DNA of 50,870 nucleotides from an uncultured Clostridium sp. (GCA_900553685.1 USEI01000011.1:1-50870), one strand, 5' to 3'. Counted from the first letter of the stretch, positions 8,487-15,985 are shown. A program made the numbers and translations. Notes: generated from the sequence alone by a model not told the origin.

Positions 8487-9051
8487 AATTATAATACTCT
8501 TCCAAAGTTATATTTTCAAAAAAACAAATTTTAGCAATTTTTTCTCCTACATATCTGATATGCCATGGTTCATAATTATATTTTGTAATATCTGTCTTAT
8601 TTTTAGGATATCTTAAAATAAAACCATATTTATATAAATATTTATGTACTATTAAAAATTTACTTTCAGCTTCATATAATTCTTCATTTGTTTCAGCATA
8701 AATTCCATCATCTTTTTTTACAGTAATATCTATTGCAAGTCCTGTATGATGTTCACTAGTCCCTGGGATTGCAGCAAGTTTATATGCTAACTCCTCACCA
8801 TACAGTTTTACATATTCTTTGCAAATTTCTTCTTGCTTTTCTAAATCTCTAAAAGAATTAGAAATTCCTACTTCTATATTTTCTTTTTCTAATAATTCTT
8901 TATTTAGTTTTAAGTAATTATCATAAGTTAATTTTTCTATTTTTATTTTTTCATCATCTACATTTAGAATTTCTATTAGTTCAAAAGTTTTATAAATTTT
9001 TTCATCTATCGGATTTTCTTTATTTATTAAGATTTCATATTTATTTTCCAT
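8467..9051 (-). CDS. VanY-type D-Ala-D-Ala carboxypeptidase (M15B)
   Basis: A zinc peptidase of 194 aa that in this family removes the terminal D-Ala of peptidoglycan stem peptides. The core has SEHHTGLAIDI at 99-109, giving zinc ligands H101 and D108, and EPWHIRYVG at 161-169 with catalytic E161 and ligand H164. An arginine typical of the family is in SNSFRDLEKQ (R68). No signal peptide or membrane segment is visible, unlike exported VanY enzymes. It may therefore act in the cytoplasm, be exported another way, or have a start further upstream. The P-loop gene lies 42 bp upstream on the same strand. Confidence 0.8.
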   Translation of the reverse strand: MENKYEILINKENPIDEKIYKTFELIEILNVDDEKIKIEKLTYDNYLKLNKELLEKENIEVGISNSFRDLEKQEEICKEYVKLYGEELAYKLAAIPGTSEHHTGLAIDITVKKDDGIYAETNEELYEAESKFLIVHKYLYKYGFILRYPKNKTDITKYNYEPWHIRYVGEKIAKICFFENITLEEYYNYKIKNY

Positions 9052-9093
9052 AGGTTATAATGTTACCTTTCTTAATAATTTTTTATTGATTTA

Positions 9094-9606
9094 TCATAAA
9101 TCTAAATCAATTTTGTATTTTTTATCAATTAGTATATATTTGTTTTGAAATCTTTTACACATTTCTAAATTATATTTATTTTCTTCAATAATTTTGTTTA
9201 TGTTAATATCTCCTTTTACTATTCTATTTTCAATAGAATTTTCATATTCTATAATTTTGTTAAAATTATTTTTTATATATTCTTCTGTCATTATTAAACA
9301 AATATATTTTATTTTCTTTAAATAATTTTCTTTAAAATATTTTTTCCAATCAAATGGTATATAACAACCTTCTATTATTATATTTTGATCATTTTCTATA
9401 TTGGTCTTTATTATTTCTTTCACTATATTCCATAAATATTCTGTTAATTTTTTATCTTCTGATACTGTTAAATTTGTATTTTCACTTCTAATAAGTCCCA
9501 TTTTTAAATGATCTATTGATAAGTATGGATATTTATACTTTTCTAATAATTGTTGTGCTAATAAAGTTTTGCCTGTATGAGAACTTCCTGCTATTAAAAT
9601 TACCAT
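9094..9606 (-). CDS. P-loop kinase-like NTPase
   Basis: A 170-aa cytoplasmic protein with a Walker A motif GSSHTGKT at residues 7-14 and DHLKMG near residue 33. NIIIEGCYIPFDW (around 75-87) is in the place of the second strand and DxD/EG substrate site of small-molecule kinases. It resembles the 2-phosphoglycerate kinase, shikimate kinase and zeta-toxin-like nucleoside kinase fold, but nothing fixes the substrate. The start at 9606 follows AGGAGTTAAAT. It probably forms a two-gene operon with the downstream VanY-like gene. Confidence 0.7.
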   Translation of the reverse strand: MVILIAGSSHTGKTLLAQQLLEKYKYPYLSIDHLKMGLIRSENTNLTVSEDKKLTEYLWNIVKEIIKTNIENDQNIIIEGCYIPFDWKKYFKENYLKKIKYICLIMTEEYIKNNFNKIIEYENSIENRIVKGDININKIIEENKYNLEMCKRFQNKYILIDKKYKIDLDL

Positions 9607-9694
9607 ATTTAACTCCTATAATTTTATAAAAAATTGTGTAAATTTATCGTAAATCTTATACAAGAATATATCAATTGTATTAAAATTAAATAAA

Positions 9695-9730
9695 AAAAAC
9701 TGTAAAATCTTTAAATTGGTTACAGCTTTT
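9695..9730 (-). terminator. Hairpin left of the island boundary, candidate original ssrA terminator
   Basis: CTGTAA and TTACAG pair around an AT loop, with an A/T-rich tract on each side. On the minus strand it directly follows the displaced tmRNA-end sequence (9737-9748). It therefore looks like the terminator that followed ssrA before insertion of the island. Confidence 0.45.
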
Positions 9731-9736
9731 TTATTA

Positions 9737-9748
9737 TGGTGGAGATGA
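9737..9748. repeat. Left attachment site of the ssrA island (12-bp copy of the tmRNA 3' end)
   Basis: TGGTGGAGATGA is identical to the last 12 bases of the tmRNA gene at 15986-15997 and lies in the same orientation. The match continues in patches (AGA, GTC, AACTCC) for about 18 more bases. Beyond it, towards the island, lie GTGGGCAGTTTGGTGGGC (9801-9818) and TAGGAAAAA (9837-9845). These echo motifs at the other end of the island. Confidence 0.7.
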
Positions 9749-9866
9749 CAGACGTCAAAACTCCCAAGACTTACATACACAATTGTTTTCATAAATGAAA
9801 GTGGGCAGTTTGGTGGGCAAAAAAATAGTAATGTGTAGGAAAAACTAGTATTTATATGAACTTTTA

Positions 9867-9896
9867 ATAAAAAGCCTCGAATTTTTTCGAAACTTT
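9867..9896 (-). terminator. Terminator of the island cargo operon
   Basis: Minus strand AAGTTTCGAA pairs with TTCGAGGCTT (two G-U pairs) and is followed by TTTTTATT. It lies about 65 bp after the last cargo gene. Confidence 0.6.
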
Positions 9897-9912
9897 TATT
9901 ATTTAAACAACT

Positions 9913-9953
9913 AAATTTTACTGTTTTTATAACAACTCACTAAATTGTAATTT
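9913..9953 (-). repeat. Inter-gene palindromic repeat, terminal (left-arm) copy
   Basis: On the minus strand, AAATTACAATTTAGTGAGTTG follows the stop codon of the last cargo gene by five bases. The left arm matches the full copies; the right arm is degenerate (GTAAAATTT). Confidence 0.5.
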
Positions 9954-9959
9954 GTCTTA

Positions 9960-10673
9960 TTATATGGCATTCCAAAAAAATAAAAATATAAATATGCAAC
10001 CCCAAGCATTATTTGTTTTTTCTTTAACTATTAACATACCATAAATTATTATAAAAGTAGTCAATGCTTCAAAAATTGTATATAAATCAAATCCCACCAT
10101 ACCATGAATTAGTACACAAACTATACCACAAACAATAGCACCATAATTTAACCACTTATTTTTGCTTATATATCTCTCGTTTATTTTTTTAGATATTACA
10201 ACATAATTAAAACCTTCTACAATTCCCCAGACAAATGCTATTAAGATATATCCTAATATATTAGTCGGATAATTTGAATTTAAAAATAAACTTGTAAAAA
10301 AACAACCTTTTAATGGTAAGTATGAATTTATTTCATTATTCACTAACAGAAAAATCATAGATGGAATACATACAACTAATGATAATATTATTGTTTTAAA
10401 AAAGTTGTTTTTTACTAATCCATATTCTTTTAATTCTTCTTTTCTATAACAAATAACAATTAAACTTCCTAACCCAGCTAAACTAAATTGAATCAACATA
10501 ACAGGTATAAATCTTAGCCATATATTCATTTCACTTGTTTTAGCAAAATTCATTATATCATTACCAAAAATCAAATAAATAATTAGCGGTATTAAGGTAG
10601 CATATATAATAATATTTAAGTCTTTATCTGCTTTTTTTTGTTCTATGCTAAGTTCTTTTTTTCTCATATTCAC
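9960..10673 (-). CDS. CPBP-family (CAAX protease-like) membrane protein, last cargo gene of the island
   Basis: A 237-aa membrane protein with about seven hydrophobic segments. It resembles CPBP intramembrane proteases/bacteriocin-processing enzymes, but the first motif is changed: GIVEGFNYVVI (near 170-180) stands where EExxxR is expected. A histidine in CVLIHGMVGF (near 196) matches the later metal or catalytic histidine. Loss of one glutamate and the arginine makes activity doubtful, though EGFNYV-type sequences may form a subfamily. The start at 10673 follows AAAGGAGTAAGTGAAT. The upstream gap carries a diverged copy of the palindromic repeat. Confidence 0.65.
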   Translation of the reverse strand: MNMRKKELSIEQKKADKDLNIIIYATLIPLIIYLIFGNDIMNFAKTSEMNIWLRFIPVMLIQFSLAGLGSLIVICYRKEELKEYGLVKNNFFKTIILSLVVCIPSMIFLLVNNEINSYLPLKGCFFTSLFLNSNYPTNILGYILIAFVWGIVEGFNYVVISKKINERYISKNKWLNYGAIVCGIVCVLIHGMVGFDLYTIFEALTTFIIIYGMLIVKEKTNNAWGCIFIFLFFWNAI

Positions 10674-10748
10674 TTACTCCTTTTTTTACCATACAAATCA
10701 CTATCTTGCGTTTAGATTATATCTCAATGGGCAGATAATTTTCAACTG

Positions 10749-10775
10749 AATTACTTGCCCTACCTATTGTAATTT
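10749..10775 (-). repeat. Inter-gene palindromic repeat, diverged copy
   Basis: AAATTAC and GTAATT form the arms around AATAGGTAGGGCAA on the minus strand, starting four bases after the stop codon of the AAA gene. The middle differs from the other copies. Confidence 0.5.
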
Positions 10776-10779
10776 ATTG

Positions 10780-11493
10780 TTATTCTTCAAATAAAATTTT
10801 TTGCATTCTATAAGGATTATTTAAAAAATCTTTATATATCTTATATACGTCTGTATCTTCATATTTAATTTCTTCCATATTATTGTTCATGTCAATTATC
10901 TTTCCATATTTATAGGACAATAATATTGGAGAATGTGTTGCAATTATAAATTGAGAGCCATTTTTAACTAAATCGTGTATATAACATAGTAAAGTCATTT
11001 GTCTTTGCGGAGATAGTGCTGCTTCTGGCTCATCTAATATATATAATCCTTTATCCCAAAATCTATTTTCTACTAACTGCAAAAAAGATTCTCCATGTGA
11101 GCATTGGTGTAAATCTCCTCCATATTGATAACTCAAATTAGAATTATTACTAATATCTGTTGCAACATTATAAAATGATTCTGCCCTTAAAAAGAATTTT
11201 GTTTTAGGCACACCAAATTTACTTATTGTTAAATGCTTATATAGTTCCGAATAATCATCGTAATTAGAGAATTGCATATTATTACTACCACCTTCAGGAT
11301 TTAACCCTAAAGCTATCGCCATTGCCTCTATCAATGTAGATTTTCCAACTCCATTTTCTCCATAAAATAAAGTAACAGAATTATCTATTTTAAGTTCTTT
11401 AAAATTATTCAAACATTTTATATTAAACGGGTATATATTATTATTTATATTTTTTCTATTCAATCTTACTCTATTTACAAATAACTCTTCCAT
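10780..11493 (-). CDS. AAA-family ATPase, ABC/RecF-like
   Basis: A 237-aa protein built as a single ABC-type ATPase head. Walker A GENGVGKS lies at 45-52, a signature-like SHGES at 132-136, Walker B YILDEPEAALS at 151-161 and a switch histidine in THSPI near 187. There is no coiled-coil insertion, so it is not a full SMC/RecN protein. It matches the compact AAA ATPases often carried by mobile or defence-type islands, sometimes with a partner nuclease. No partner nuclease is present here. Function unknown. The palindromic repeat 11508-11542 fills the gap between the previous stop and this ribosome binding site (GAGTGAGG). Confidence 0.8.
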   Translation of the reverse strand: MEELFVNRVRLNRKNINNNIYPFNIKCLNNFKELKIDNSVTLFYGENGVGKSTLIEAMAIALGLNPEGGSNNMQFSNYDDYSELYKHLTISKFGVPKTKFFLRAESFYNVATDISNNSNLSYQYGGDLHQCSHGESFLQLVENRFWDKGLYILDEPEAALSPQRQMTLLCYIHDLVKNGSQFIIATHSPILLSYKYGKIIDMNNNMEEIKYEDTDVYKIYKDFLNNPYRMQKILFEE

Positions 11494-11507
11494 ACAACCT
11501 CACTCTT

Positions 11508-11542
11508 AAATTACTATTTTGCAAACTACAAAATTGTAATTT
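11508..11542 (-). repeat. Inter-gene palindromic repeat, best full copy
   Basis: Two 14-bp arms, AAATTACAATTTTG and CAAAATAGTAATTT, match with one mispair around the 7-nt loop TAGTTTG. The repeat starts two bases after the upstream stop codon and ends just before the downstream ribosome binding site. Confidence 0.75.
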
Positions 11543-11544
11543 AT

Positions 11545-12153
11545 CTATTTCTTTTTATTAATAACTTCATCATGACAGCATTCTCCAGTTGATAAATCTG
11601 AATGTCTAATAAATTTTACATACTTGAGTATATTTGCATATGCAGATTCATCTGTTAGACAAAAAATCTTACACAAACTTCGAATACCATAATATTCAAA
11701 CATTTCAATATACATACATTTAGATATACGATATTCTACTTTTTCATCTGAAGCTTCAAAGTAATCATATGTGATACTACCATCTTTTATTCTATTATTG
11801 TGATCATTGATATTCCATTTTTTAGCAATTTGATAAGTATTAGGTAATAAATTTATCACTTTTGCTATAATTTTAACTATTCCTCTTAATTTCTCAAAAC
11901 CACCATTTATAATATCTATAATTTCTTTATCTGATAACTTTTCTTTTTTTAGTTCTAAACACATAGCAATAATTGCATATATTTTAGTTACATTCATAGT
12001 AGGATAAACATTATGCTTTTCAAAATTTTCTGATAAATACATTTTTCTTAATCTATTTTTATAAGAATTTAATTTCTTATCAATATCAGAAAACTTATTA
12101 TTTACTAATGCATTTTTATATAATTTCGCATAGTTATTCACATATTTTTCCAT
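11545..12153 (-). CDS. L-2-amino-thiazoline-4-carboxylate hydrolase-family protein
   Basis: A 202-aa soluble protein. The C-terminal half has the family look of L-2-amino-thiazoline-4-carboxylic acid hydrolases. It contains ISKCMYIEMFEYYG near 146-159, KIFCLTDESAY near 163-173, and IRHSDLSTGECCHDEVI near the end, where cysteines and H/D cluster. Such proteins in Clostridia are often single cargo genes and most have no proven substrate. The start at 12153 follows AGAGGTAAATAT. It lies only 16 bp after the methyltransferase gene, the one junction in the array without a palindromic repeat. The two genes may therefore have travelled together. Catalysis is inferred from the family only. Confidence 0.6.
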   Translation of the reverse strand: MEKYVNNYAKLYKNALVNNKFSDIDKKLNSYKNRLRKMYLSENFEKHNVYPTMNVTKIYAIIAMCLELKKEKLSDKEIIDIINGGFEKLRGIVKIIAKVINLLPNTYQIAKKWNINDHNNRIKDGSITYDYFEASDEKVEYRISKCMYIEMFEYYGIRSLCKIFCLTDESAYANILKYVKFIRHSDLSTGECCHDEVINKKK

Positions 12154-12169
12154 ATATTTACCTCTATAA

Positions 12170-12802
12170 TTATTGTTTTTTACCTACTAAAGTATAGATA
12201 AAGGTTGAAACTTTTTCTTTATGTATAATACCAAAACCATTTCTTATCATATCTTTTTCTGACTTTTCTAAATAAGAAACATTACAATCTCCAGTATTAC
12301 TAAAATATCTGTATATAAAGTTATCAAAAGCAACTCCTATTTCTTTAAACGGACCAACACCTGTATCTGAAAGAATATAAATACCACCTGATTTTAATAC
12401 CCTATATGCTTCTTTCATTGCCTTATCTGTATCTGGATAATGATGAAAGCTTTGTGAACAAGTAACCACATCAAAAGTATTATCTTTAAAGGGTAATTCA
12501 TCAGATTTTCCTTCAATAAATGTAGCATTTTTAATGCTCTTGCTATTAGCTTGTTTTATCATTTCAGAAGATAAATCTAATCCAACATATTCTGCATTTT
12601 TTTCTTTAGATAGCATATCTATTAAATAAGCTGTTCCACAACCAATATCTAATAAATTGTTATATTTTCTATCTTTTAAAATATTTTTTATATTTTGACA
12701 ACTAATTTTTCCATATTTAGAATACAACAAAGTATCAGTTTCATCATATACTGATGCTTGTTTATCAAACCATTTTTTAGATAATTCTACAAAATCTTTC
12801 AT
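12170..12802 (-). CDS. Class I SAM-dependent methyltransferase (UbiE-like)
   Basis: A 210-aa methyltransferase when started at ATG 12802, which has GGGAGACGAAAAT in front. A longer frame to 12850 would overlap the repeat half-site and lacks a binding site. SAM-binding motif I is LDIGCGTAY at 51-59, the acidic residue of motif II is in VGLDLS near 75, motif III is FDVVTCSQSFHHY near 107-119, and EAYRVLKSGGIYIL follows. The substrate is unknown. It is upstream of, and probably coupled to, the thiazoline-carboxylate hydrolase-family gene. Confidence 0.85.
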   Translation of the reverse strand: MKDFVELSKKWFDKQASVYDETDTLLYSKYGKISCQNIKNILKDRKYNNLLDIGCGTAYLIDMLSKEKNAEYVGLDLSSEMIKQANSKSIKNATFIEGKSDELPFKDNTFDVVTCSQSFHHYPDTDKAMKEAYRVLKSGGIYILSDTGVGPFKEIGVAFDNFIYRYFSNTGDCNVSYLEKSEKDMIRNGFGIIHKEKVSTFIYTLVGKKQ

Positions 12803-12825
12803 ATTTTCGTCTCCCTTTATAAAAC

Positions 12826-12839
12826 AAATTACAATTTTA
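12826..12839 (-). repeat. Inter-gene palindromic repeat, half copy
   Basis: On the minus strand, TAAAATTGTAATTT lies about 14 bases after the end of 12854-13338 and before the methyltransferase ribosome binding site. Only the right arm is recognisable. Confidence 0.4.
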
Positions 12840-12853
12840 CTTTTACACACTAA

Positions 12854-13338
12854 TTATAATATTATTACTAACAGCCCTACTAATGCACATGCAGGTATTC
12901 CAATTATACTTCCTATTATTGAGCCTTTTATATGAAACCAATAATCTTCATATTCTTTCATATTTTCTGTTCCTGGCACTCTAACTTTTTTAGAATGGCA
13001 AAAAAAGATACAATCAATAATTAAAGCATCATACCAAGCTATAACTAACCAAATAATATATGAATTCATAAATCCTTTTATAAATGTATTTGCGCCATTA
13101 AATTTATAAACTATAAATGCAAACAATAATACAAATAATATACAAGCAATAATTTTCTTCATTATTTCTTTTTTAGTTAATCTTGTTTTTCTTTCTGGAA
13201 TTATTTTTAATTCTATACATTTTTTACTATTGCTGGCGGATAATCTCCAATAATAAATAACGGATTTTTTAATGCAACAGGTATCACAATAGCAGTAAAT
13301 AATATTGTTCCAATTACACATTCAATTAATAAAGTCAT
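12854..13338 (-). pseudogene. Frameshifted small membrane protein of unknown function
   Basis: From ATG 13338 (GGAGAG in front) the frame reads MTLLIECVIGTILF... to DYPPAIVKNV and stops. The -1 frame, from the A6 run near 13219-13224, continues KKCIELKIIPERK through two or three membrane helices, then FCHSKKVRVPGTENMKEYEDYWFHIKG and a last helix. One extra A in the A6 run would restore a single protein of about 160 aa, and the joined product is coherent. The local sequence A AAA AAT is also a classical -1 slippery heptamer, so translational frameshifting cannot be ruled out. The full-length family occurs as a hypothetical membrane protein; its function is unknown. Confidence 0.7.
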
Positions 13339-13357
13339 TAAATTTTCTCTCCTTTGC

Positions 13358-13396
13358 AAATTACTATTTATCTAACAAATCACAAAATTGTAATTT
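13358..13396 (-). repeat. Inter-gene palindromic repeat, full copy with longer loop
   Basis: Minus strand AAATTACAATTTTG is followed by a loop with GATTTGTTAGAT and then AAATAGTAATTT. It begins within the stop codon of the CPBP gene and ends at the ribosome binding site of the next gene. Confidence 0.7.
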
Positions 13397-14099
13397 ATAT
13401 GTCTTGTTTTTTTATGCTTTTATTTATATAAATTGCATAAACTAATGGTACTATTGTTAAAAATATAGGTGCTACATATAATGATATTGTGTTTTCAACA
13501 TTAAATATAGAAAGCGAATTTACTAAACAATGCGTTATGATACAAGGAATAAGAGATTTACTTTTATAAAATATTATAACAAATAAATACCCTGCTGAAA
13601 TTGCATAACATACTTGCATTAAAGTTGGAATTAAATTCGCACCATTTAACAAATTAATAATATGACCTATACCAAAAGTAAAGGCACTTATAATTATCGC
13701 TCTGTTAACATTGTCTTTTTCCATCATTTTAAATAAAAAACCTCTAAAGATAACTTCTTCTAAAAAGCCAACATTAATCATTGTTAAAATATAAAATATT
13801 ATTTCGTTTGGTGTATTATTGATGTTAATACCATTCCATAGATTAACTGATATAATCAATAATAATGGTATAAAATATAAATATCTTTTTAAATTGCTTA
13901 CTTTTGCTAGTCCATAATAAGAAACTCTTTTTAGTTTTACTATCACAAAAATTAACACTAACGAAAATATTGTATTTATGATTGTACTTCTATAATCTTC
14001 TATTCCAAAATTTTGTAAGCAATATGAATTTACTATTATATAGAATACTATTAACAATATACAAAATAATGTTTCGTGCTTTTCAAATATTTTTTTCAT
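13395..14099 (-). CDS. CPBP-family intramembrane protease (CAAX protease-like)
   Basis: A 234-aa integral membrane protein with seven to eight hydrophobic segments. The diagnostic first motif EExxxR is intact (E114, E115, R119 in LEEVIFRGF), and motif 2 FGIGH gives H146. These residues form the active site of glutamate-type intramembrane proteases related to CAAX prenyl endopeptidase. In Gram-positives, members process or give immunity to peptides. It is the first gene of the island's cargo array, starting 15 nt after GTGAG, with a right-half repeat directly upstream. Confidence 0.85.
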   Translation of the reverse strand: MKKIFEKHETLFCILLIVFYIIVNSYCLQNFGIEDYRSTIINTIFSLVLIFVIVKLKRVSYYGLAKVSNLKRYLYFIPLLLIISVNLWNGININNTPNEIIFYILTMINVGFLEEVIFRGFLFKMMEKDNVNRAIIISAFTFGIGHIINLLNGANLIPTLMQVCYAISAGYLFVIIFYKSKSLIPCIITHCLVNSLSIFNVENTISLYVAPIFLTIVPLVYAIYINKSIKKQDI

Positions 14100-14114
14100 A
14101 ACTATCTCACTTTC

Positions 14115-14130
14115 AAATTACTATTTATCG
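14115..14130 (-). repeat. Inter-gene palindromic repeat, leading (right-arm) copy
   Basis: Minus strand CGATAAATAGTAATTTG precedes the ribosome binding site of the first cargo gene. It matches the right arm of the copy at 13358-13396. TATAAT lies about 10 bases further upstream, a possible -10 of the array promoter. Confidence 0.5.
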
Positions 14131-14173
14131 ATTTGATTATAACACATATTTTTTGATTAATATAGATTTTATA

Positions 14174-14225
14174 ATCCAGTTTAATATTATTTGTTGTTGT
14201 ATCAACAAATAATATTAAATTGGAT
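14174..14225. repeat. 23-bp inverted repeat
   Basis: Arms 14174-14196 and 14203-14225 are complementary at 22 of 23 positions around the 6-nt loop TTGTAT. The outer ends are ATCCA and TGGAT. There is no T tract directly after it on either strand, so it is not an obvious terminator. Confidence 0.75.
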
Positions 14226-14257
14226 TGAACAGGATTATTAAGGGCGTAGCTCTTAAT

Positions 14258-14286
14258 CACACAGAGAAACATGTTTCTCTAGTGTG
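14258..14286. repeat. Palindromic hairpin CACAC...GTGTG
   Basis: A perfect 18-bp palindrome (AGAGAAACATGTTTCTCT) is flanked by CACAC and GTGTG with one unpaired base. It is the third hairpin within 113 bp. Confidence 0.7.
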
Positions 14287-14550
14287 TTAGAGAATGAAAT
14301 TCTATTTTCCTATTTAAGTAATTATTTTTCTCATTTAATTTATATTTCAAAATATTACAAGCACGTGGTCATTATAAGTAATCACAACACTTATTTTTTG
14401 TTTATATAACTTCTATTTATTTTTTATTGGCGGGCAATGTTGAGAAACGAAAAATATTGATATATTAAGCTTTCATGACATTTATGTAACTTTATAGATT
14501 TTTAAAAAATATTCTTTTATAATAATTTCAACTTATGCTAGGAGGTATTT

Positions 14551-15582
14551 ATGAAAAATAAAAATTTAGGTAGTATATGTTTTGATAAAACACTCAATAG
14601 ATGGTTAGTTTTTTATTATATAACAGATAACATGTCTGATAATAAAAAACGAGCTAAAAAGTCATTTAAAAACGAATTAGATGCACAAAAATTCCTTGAA
14701 CAATACAATTCAAATAATCAAGATGATAATTCATTTAAAAGTTATTCTCTAAATGATATTTTAGTTCAAGTTTTAGAAAATAAAGTAAAATTTAATAATT
14801 TATCAGATAAACAATATAGTATTTTAAGTAGTATAAATAAAATAATTAGTGAAGAAGATTTTTCAAATAAAAATATTAAAGATATAACTGAAGATGATCT
14901 TTTTGATTATTTTAATAGACTTATAAATTATAGTGATAGTTACATTAAAAAAATTTATAATCACTTAAATTATGCATTTAAATATGCTTCTATAAATGGA
15001 TTCATTGATAATAATTTTATGATAAATATTTCTAAACCAAAAACTACAAAAAATATAAGAAAAATAAGAAGTTTAAACGATGAAGAACAACTTTATTTAA
15101 ATAAATTTTTGATAATGTCTGATATTATGGATTTTCCTTACAAAAATGTTTATCTATTGATATTACATATGGGATTAAGAGTCGGCGAAGTATTAGGATT
15201 AAAACTTAATGATATTAATTTAATTAATAATACAATAACAATTAATAAAATTGTTGTTAATGATAAAAACAATCAACCGATACTAATAGAAAATTATGAA
15301 AATTCGAGAACAGTAAATATAAATAAGAAAATTTTAATCTCTCTAAAAAAACAATTAAACATTGCAAAAACTAATCCAGAAAATTTTTTGTTTTTAAGTA
15401 GAAATTACACATTAGTAATGCCTGGTACAATTAATAAAATTTTACAAAAAGTAATGAATAATATTGGTAGCAAAAATATTCAAACTCAAAGTTTAAGATA
15501 TACTTTTAGAGATGAATGTTTAAGAAATGGATTAACTCAAAAAGAAATAACAAAAATAACGGGTCCAATTAACTTTAAATAG
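14551..15582 (+). pseudogene. int: Tyrosine recombinase (integrase), C-terminally truncated
   Basis: The integrase of the ssrA island, 343 aa against the 370-410 usual for this type. The N-terminal AP2-like arm-binding domain (about 1-55: GSICFDKTLNRWLVFYY) and a core-binding SAM-like domain (65-160) are followed by the catalytic domain from about 175. R210 of the first active-site box is present (HMGLRVGEVLGL). In box II the usual HxLR is QSLR (Q313, R316), so the histidine is lost. The protein ends at KITGPINFK, where LGH and the tyrosine nucleophile should follow. It therefore cannot cleave DNA by the known mechanism. The start has TAGGAGGT. A terminator follows directly, and the truncation point abuts an arm-type repeat. 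Confidence 0.85.
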
Positions 15583-15590
15583 GAAAAAGT

Positions 15591-15623
15591 AAGATATGAA
15601 TAATAATTTCATATCTTATTTTT
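15591..15623 (+). terminator. Terminator after the truncated integrase gene
   Basis: AAGATATGAA pairs with TTTCATATCTT around TAATAA, followed by seven T. It starts within 10 bp of the stop codon. Confidence 0.8.
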
Positions 15624-15773
15624 TTGTCAAAATATTAAATTCCTATTTTTTCCTATTCAATTTTATATTCATTTTTTCTAAAAAATGTTATTTCAGCGAA
15701 CCTCAAAAAACTGGTAGCAATTTTCAAATTCAGTATTTTCAACGTTTCTAATGCCATTGCTACCAAAAAACAT

Positions 15774-15807
15774 ATCAAACCTCGTGGTCACGGCGAGGTT
15801 TGATTTT
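15774..15807 (+). terminator. Strong hairpin with T tract
   Basis: ATCAAACCTCG pairs perfectly with CGAGGTTTGAT around a 9-nt loop, followed by TTTTT (sharing the last T). It is about 190 bp after the integrase stop and may once have ended the full-length integrase transcript. Confidence 0.7.
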
Positions 15808-15954
15808 TGGGGGGCAATTCGGGGGGCTGAAACACTTTTCTTATTCAAAAATCAACTTTTCCTATTGGTTATTATTTTAAGTTAAAATCCTTTGTAGTGC
15901 TTGAAAACACTTACTTTTGGCATACCATATTTTCCTATTCAAAATTAAAAAAAG

Positions 15955-15980
15955 TAGCTAAAAACCTTGATTTTTAGCTA
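15955..15980 (-). terminator. Present terminator of ssrA
   Basis: On the minus strand GTAGCTAAAAA pairs with TTTTTAGCTAC, followed by T-rich sequence. It lies just after the tmRNA CCA end. Confidence 0.7.
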
Positions 15981-15985
15981 CCCAC

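Larger units (their letters stand above)
14131..14550. other. Divergent control region of the island with stacked hairpins
   Basis: No gene. It separates the minus-strand cargo array from the plus-strand integrase gene and contains a 23-bp inverted repeat, a weaker hairpin (ATTAAGGG/CTCTTAAT, 14237-14257), an 18-bp palindrome, and one arm-type repeat TTTTCCTATT (14305-14314). Further right, GTGGTCA (14364-14370) and GGCGGGCAATG (14428-14438) echo the sequence after the integrase gene. Confidence 0.55.
15624..15985. other. Right end of the island: arm-type repeats between the integrase gene and ssrA
   Basis: No gene. TTTTCCTATT occurs at 15648-15657, 15857-15866 and 15930-15939, with a shorter copy at 15639-15647, an inverted copy at 15578-15587 and another at 14305-14314. 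G-rich GGGGGGCAATTCGGGGGGC lies near 15809-15827. This is what the attP arm of an ssrA-specific integrase would look like. Confidence 0.55.

Noticed and set aside
10780..12802. A known defence system made of the AAA ATPase, methyltransferase and neighbours
   Set aside because: No nuclease, restriction subunit, toxin or other effector is visible, and the methyltransferase looks like a small-molecule (UbiE-like) enzyme rather than a DNA methylase.
9913..14130. Classical integron attC sites between the cargo genes
   Set aside because: Only one copy contains a GTTRRRY-like heptamer (GTTAGAT). The matching RYYYAAC is missing and no integron-type integrase is present.
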